This document shows positions 13,539 to 15,269 of a stretch of 15,269 bases of DNA, piece after piece. The stretch is taken from positions 1-15,269 of the forward strand of contig URYA01000022.1 in assembly GCA_900551975.1 (NCBI GenBank), read 5' to 3'. Each line of letters begins with the position of its first letter. Position 1 is the first letter of the stretch. The DNA comes from an uncultured Collinsella sp. Lineage in GTDB: Bacteria; Actinomycetota; Coriobacteriia; Coriobacteriales; Coriobacteriaceae. Below the pieces are notes generated by a model. That model worked only from the letters and a program-made list of their open reading frames with translations. It made no database searches and had not been told where the DNA came from. Position numbers and translations under genes: made by a program.

Positions 13539-14522
13539 ATGGCCCAATACGCTGCCAGCGAAATCGAAAACATGCCCGATAGCCCTGTGGCCCGTGAGGA
13601 TTTGGGCGCGGGCGGTATTCCCCGGGGCGCCGGCGCACGCTCTCCGCTGTTCTGGAAGGTTCTGCTACTTTCGGTGGCAGTCGTCTGGGGCTACTCCTTT
13701 ACGACCATGAAGGACGCGCTCGACACCATTCCGGTGTTTGAACTGCTCTACGTGCGCTTTCTGCCTGCAGCGTTGGTCATGTTTGCCGTCTTCCACAAGC
13801 GCATCACTGCACATTTCAACGCTCGCAATCTGATCGTTGGCCTGAGTATGGGCGTGCTCATGTGGGCGGCCTATGCGTTGCAGACGGTCGGTCTGGCATA
13901 TACTACGGCGGGCAAGAATGCTTTTTTGACGGGCACGTATTGCATCCTCGTGCCGTTCGCGAGCTATTTTCTGAGCGGAGAAAAACTCACCCGCTATAAC
14001 CTGGGCGCGGCACTGCTGTGCTTGGCGGGCATTGGCTTGGTGGCGCTCGATAGCGTCGAGTTCAACATCGGTGACGTCATTACGCTGGCAGGCGCGGTCT
14101 TCTTCGCCATCCAGATGGCGGTGACCGCCAAGTACGGTCGCAAAATGGACATCAACGTTATCACGTTTTGGATGTTTGTGGGCAACGGCGTGCTGAGCCT
14201 GGTCTCGTCGCTGCTATTCGAGACCCAGGCGCCTCTGTCCGTGTGGACGCCGAACTTTATCGGTGTGATGGCGTTTCTCTCGGTGGGCTGCACATGCGTG
14301 GCTCTGCTCATCCAAAACGTCGGCCTGGCGCATGTCCCGGCTTCGACGGGCTCGCTGCTCCTTTCGATGGAGTCGCCTTCGGGCGTGTTGTTTTCGGTGC
14401 TGCTGATGGGGGAGGCGCTCACCTCGCGTCTGCTCGCCGGCTTCGTGCTTATCTTCCTGTCGATTATCTTGAGTGAGACTCACTTCGATTTTTTGCGCAA
14501 AAAGCCGCGCCCGCAATTGTAA
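13539..14522 (+). CDS. EamA/DMT-family transporter
   Basis: Drug/metabolite-transporter-type permease of 327 residues, expected in the cytoplasmic membrane. A soluble N-terminal segment (about residues 1-38, with Gly and Pro) precedes roughly ten hydrophobic segments in two EamA halves (about 40-168 and 178-318). Typical features are VVWGYSFTTMKDALD at the first helix, ALQTVGLAYTTAGKNAFLTG, and in the second half NVGLAHVPASTGSLLLSMESPSGVLFSVLLMGE, the usual P-x-x-x-loop and helix of the family. GAGGA lies 6 nt before the ATG. The gene stands alone between two terminators. The substrate cannot be inferred; members carry amino acids, nucleosides and other metabolites. The N-terminal extension is longer than in many relatives, but the ribosome binding site supports this start. 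Confidence 0.88.
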   Translation: MAQYAASEIENMPDSPVAREDLGAGGIPRGAGARSPLFWKVLLLSVAVVWGYSFTTMKDALDTIPVFELLYVRFLPAALVMFAVFHKRITAHFNARNLIVGLSMGVLMWAAYALQTVGLAYTTAGKNAFLTGTYCILVPFASYFLSGEKLTRYNLGAALLCLAGIGLVALDSVEFNIGDVITLAGAVFFAIQMAVTAKYGRKMDINVITFWMFVGNGVLSLVSSLLFETQAPLSVWTPNFIGVMAFLSVGCTCVALLIQNVGLAHVPASTGSLLLSMESPSGVLFSVLLMGEALTSRLLAGFVLIFLSIILSETHFDFLRKKPRPQL

Positions 14523-14534
14523 ACAACTTGTTGC

Positions 14535-14560
14535 GCCGCCCTCCCGGGGCGGCATTTTTT
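14535..14560 (+). terminator. Intrinsic terminator of the DMT transporter gene
   Basis: GCCGCCC (14535-14541) pairs with GGGCGGC (14547-14553) around TCCCG, followed by A and TTTTTT. It starts 12 bp after the stop codon. Confidence 0.88.
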
Positions 14561-14586
14561 ATGCGTCGCCCTTAAAGTTGTACCTT

Positions 14587-14608
14587 GCACTTTATGCTAT
14601 CAAAGTGC
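14587..14608. promoter_or_regulatory. Operator-like dyad upstream of the M20 peptidase gene
   Basis: GCACTTT (14587-14593) and AAAGTGC (14602-14608) form a perfect inverted repeat with an 8-nt spacer. The spacer and left arm include TATGCT (14593-14598), a possible -10 with no clear -35. A 22-bp dyad over a promoter, 30 nt before the start codon, suggests a repressor site; no regulator gene is visible. Confidence 0.4.
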
Positions 14609-14638
14609 TTGCTGCAAAAACGTTACTGGAGGGCATCT

Positions 14639-15269
14639 ATGGCACCAGCTTTGTCCGATTTTCAACCGCAACCAGCGCCCAAGGCTACCGCAGCGGCGCA
14701 GGCCGCTATCGGTGACGGTCTTGTTGCCGAGGCTCAAGCTTTTGCAGACAAGCTTGCTGCGTGGCGCCACGACCTGCACCAGACGCCCGAGTTGGGTAAT
14801 CGCCTTCCGCAAACCTCCGCGTATATCCAGGCACGTCTGACCGAGATGGGCATCCCGTTTGCCACCCTCGTCGACGGCTCCTGTGTTGTGGGCCTCATCG
14901 GTGCCGGTGCGGCCGTGGCGGCCCAGGGCAACGGTACGTGCACGGACGATCAGGCCGGCACGGTCATCATGTTGCGCGGTGACATGGATGCCCTTCCCGT
15001 CGCGGAAGAGTCGGGCGAGCCTTTCGCCTCTGTCAACGGCTGCATGCATGCTTGCGGCCACGATATGCATGCGACGGCCCTGCTTGGTGCCGCCCGCCTG
15101 CTCAAGGCTCGCGAGGCCGAGCTTGCCGATGCCAATGCCACGGTTAAGCTGCTGTTCCAGCCGGGCGAGGAGTGCAACCCGGGCGGAGCCTCGCTGGTGC
15201 TGGCCGAAAAGCCGTTCGAGGGCTACGACGTGCGGGCCGTCGTCGGCGAGCACGTCGAACCGCAGCTGG
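14639..15269 (+). CDS. M20-family metallopeptidase/amidohydrolase (3' partial)
   Basis: N-terminal 210 residues of an M20D-type amidohydrolase (hippurate or N-acyl-amino-acid hydrolase group), which removes acyl groups from amino acids using two metal ions. The frame stays open to the window edge. The ATG at 14639 has GGAGGG 5 nt upstream. WRHDLHQTPELG (about 44-55) is the usual N-terminal motif. Metal and catalytic motifs follow: RGDMDALPV with D115 and D117, NGCMHACGHDMHAT with C139, H141 and H144, FQPGEEC with the E177/E178 pair, and GEHV with H205. Between GLIG and MLRGDMD there is a small Ala/Gly-rich insertion (about residues 89-108). The first 30 or so residues are Ala-rich and precede the domain. 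The exact substrate cannot be told; the C-terminal lid and catalytic domain end lie outside. Confidence 0.88.
   Translation, partial: MAPALSDFQPQPAPKATAAAQAAIGDGLVAEAQAFADKLAAWRHDLHQTPELGNRLPQTSAYIQARLTEMGIPFATLVDGSCVVGLIGAGAAVAAQGNGTCTDDQAGTVIMLRGDMDALPVAEESGEPFASVNGCMHACGHDMHATALLGAARLLKAREAELADANATVKLLFQPGEECNPGGASLVLAEKPFEGYDVRAVVGEHVEPQL

Overview
The window looks like chromosomal DNA from a high-GC Coriobacteriia actinomycete, most likely a Collinsella-type gut bacterium. This is an inference from base composition, codon use, strong purine-rich ribosome binding sites and gene content; no search could be run. All recognisable genes lie on the + strand. There are no tRNA or rRNA genes, no CRISPR array and no transposase.

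Layout. 1-707 is the 3' end of pstB, the ATPase of the phosphate importer. It is followed by a PhoB/OmpR-type response regulator (772-1500) and a PhoR-type sensor kinase (1504-2928), a likely phosphate-sensing pair that ends in a hairpin at 2953-2981. 3105-5169 is a compact trio: a Wzz/CpsC-type membrane adaptor, a CpsD-type tyrosine autokinase and a CpsB-type PHP phosphotyrosine phosphatase. They form a complete phosphorylation cycle for polysaccharide chain control, but no glycosyltransferase, flippase or polymerase gene lies beside them. A GNAT acetyltransferase (5209-5709) follows, then htpG (Hsp90, 5911-7935), whose leader carries a terminator-like hairpin and a possible Shine-Dalgarno-masking stem.

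The longest gene-free stretch is 7936-8366. It holds a perfect 12-bp hairpin, a 98-nt nested stem structure, a 60-bp palindromic repeat with three ACTAGT sites exactly 27 bp apart, a possible promoter/operator, and a folded leader. A second copy of part of that repeat sits at the end of the GNAT gene (5701-5732), which suggests a dispersed repeat family.

8367-13337 encodes two tandem YhgE/Pip-family membrane proteins, adjacent and sharing a WDPYGNT motif. A strong terminator follows, then an EamA/DMT-family transporter (13539-14522), another terminator, and the 5' part of an M20 metallopeptidase/amidohydrolase gene (14639 to the window edge). That last gene is open at the right edge and has an inverted repeat over its likely promoter.

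The protein families are mostly familiar. The least explained material is in the intergenic DNA (dispersed palindromes, hairpin-bearing leaders of htpG and the DMT gene, operator-like dyads), together with the unusual orphan tyrosine-kinase trio and the YhgE pair.
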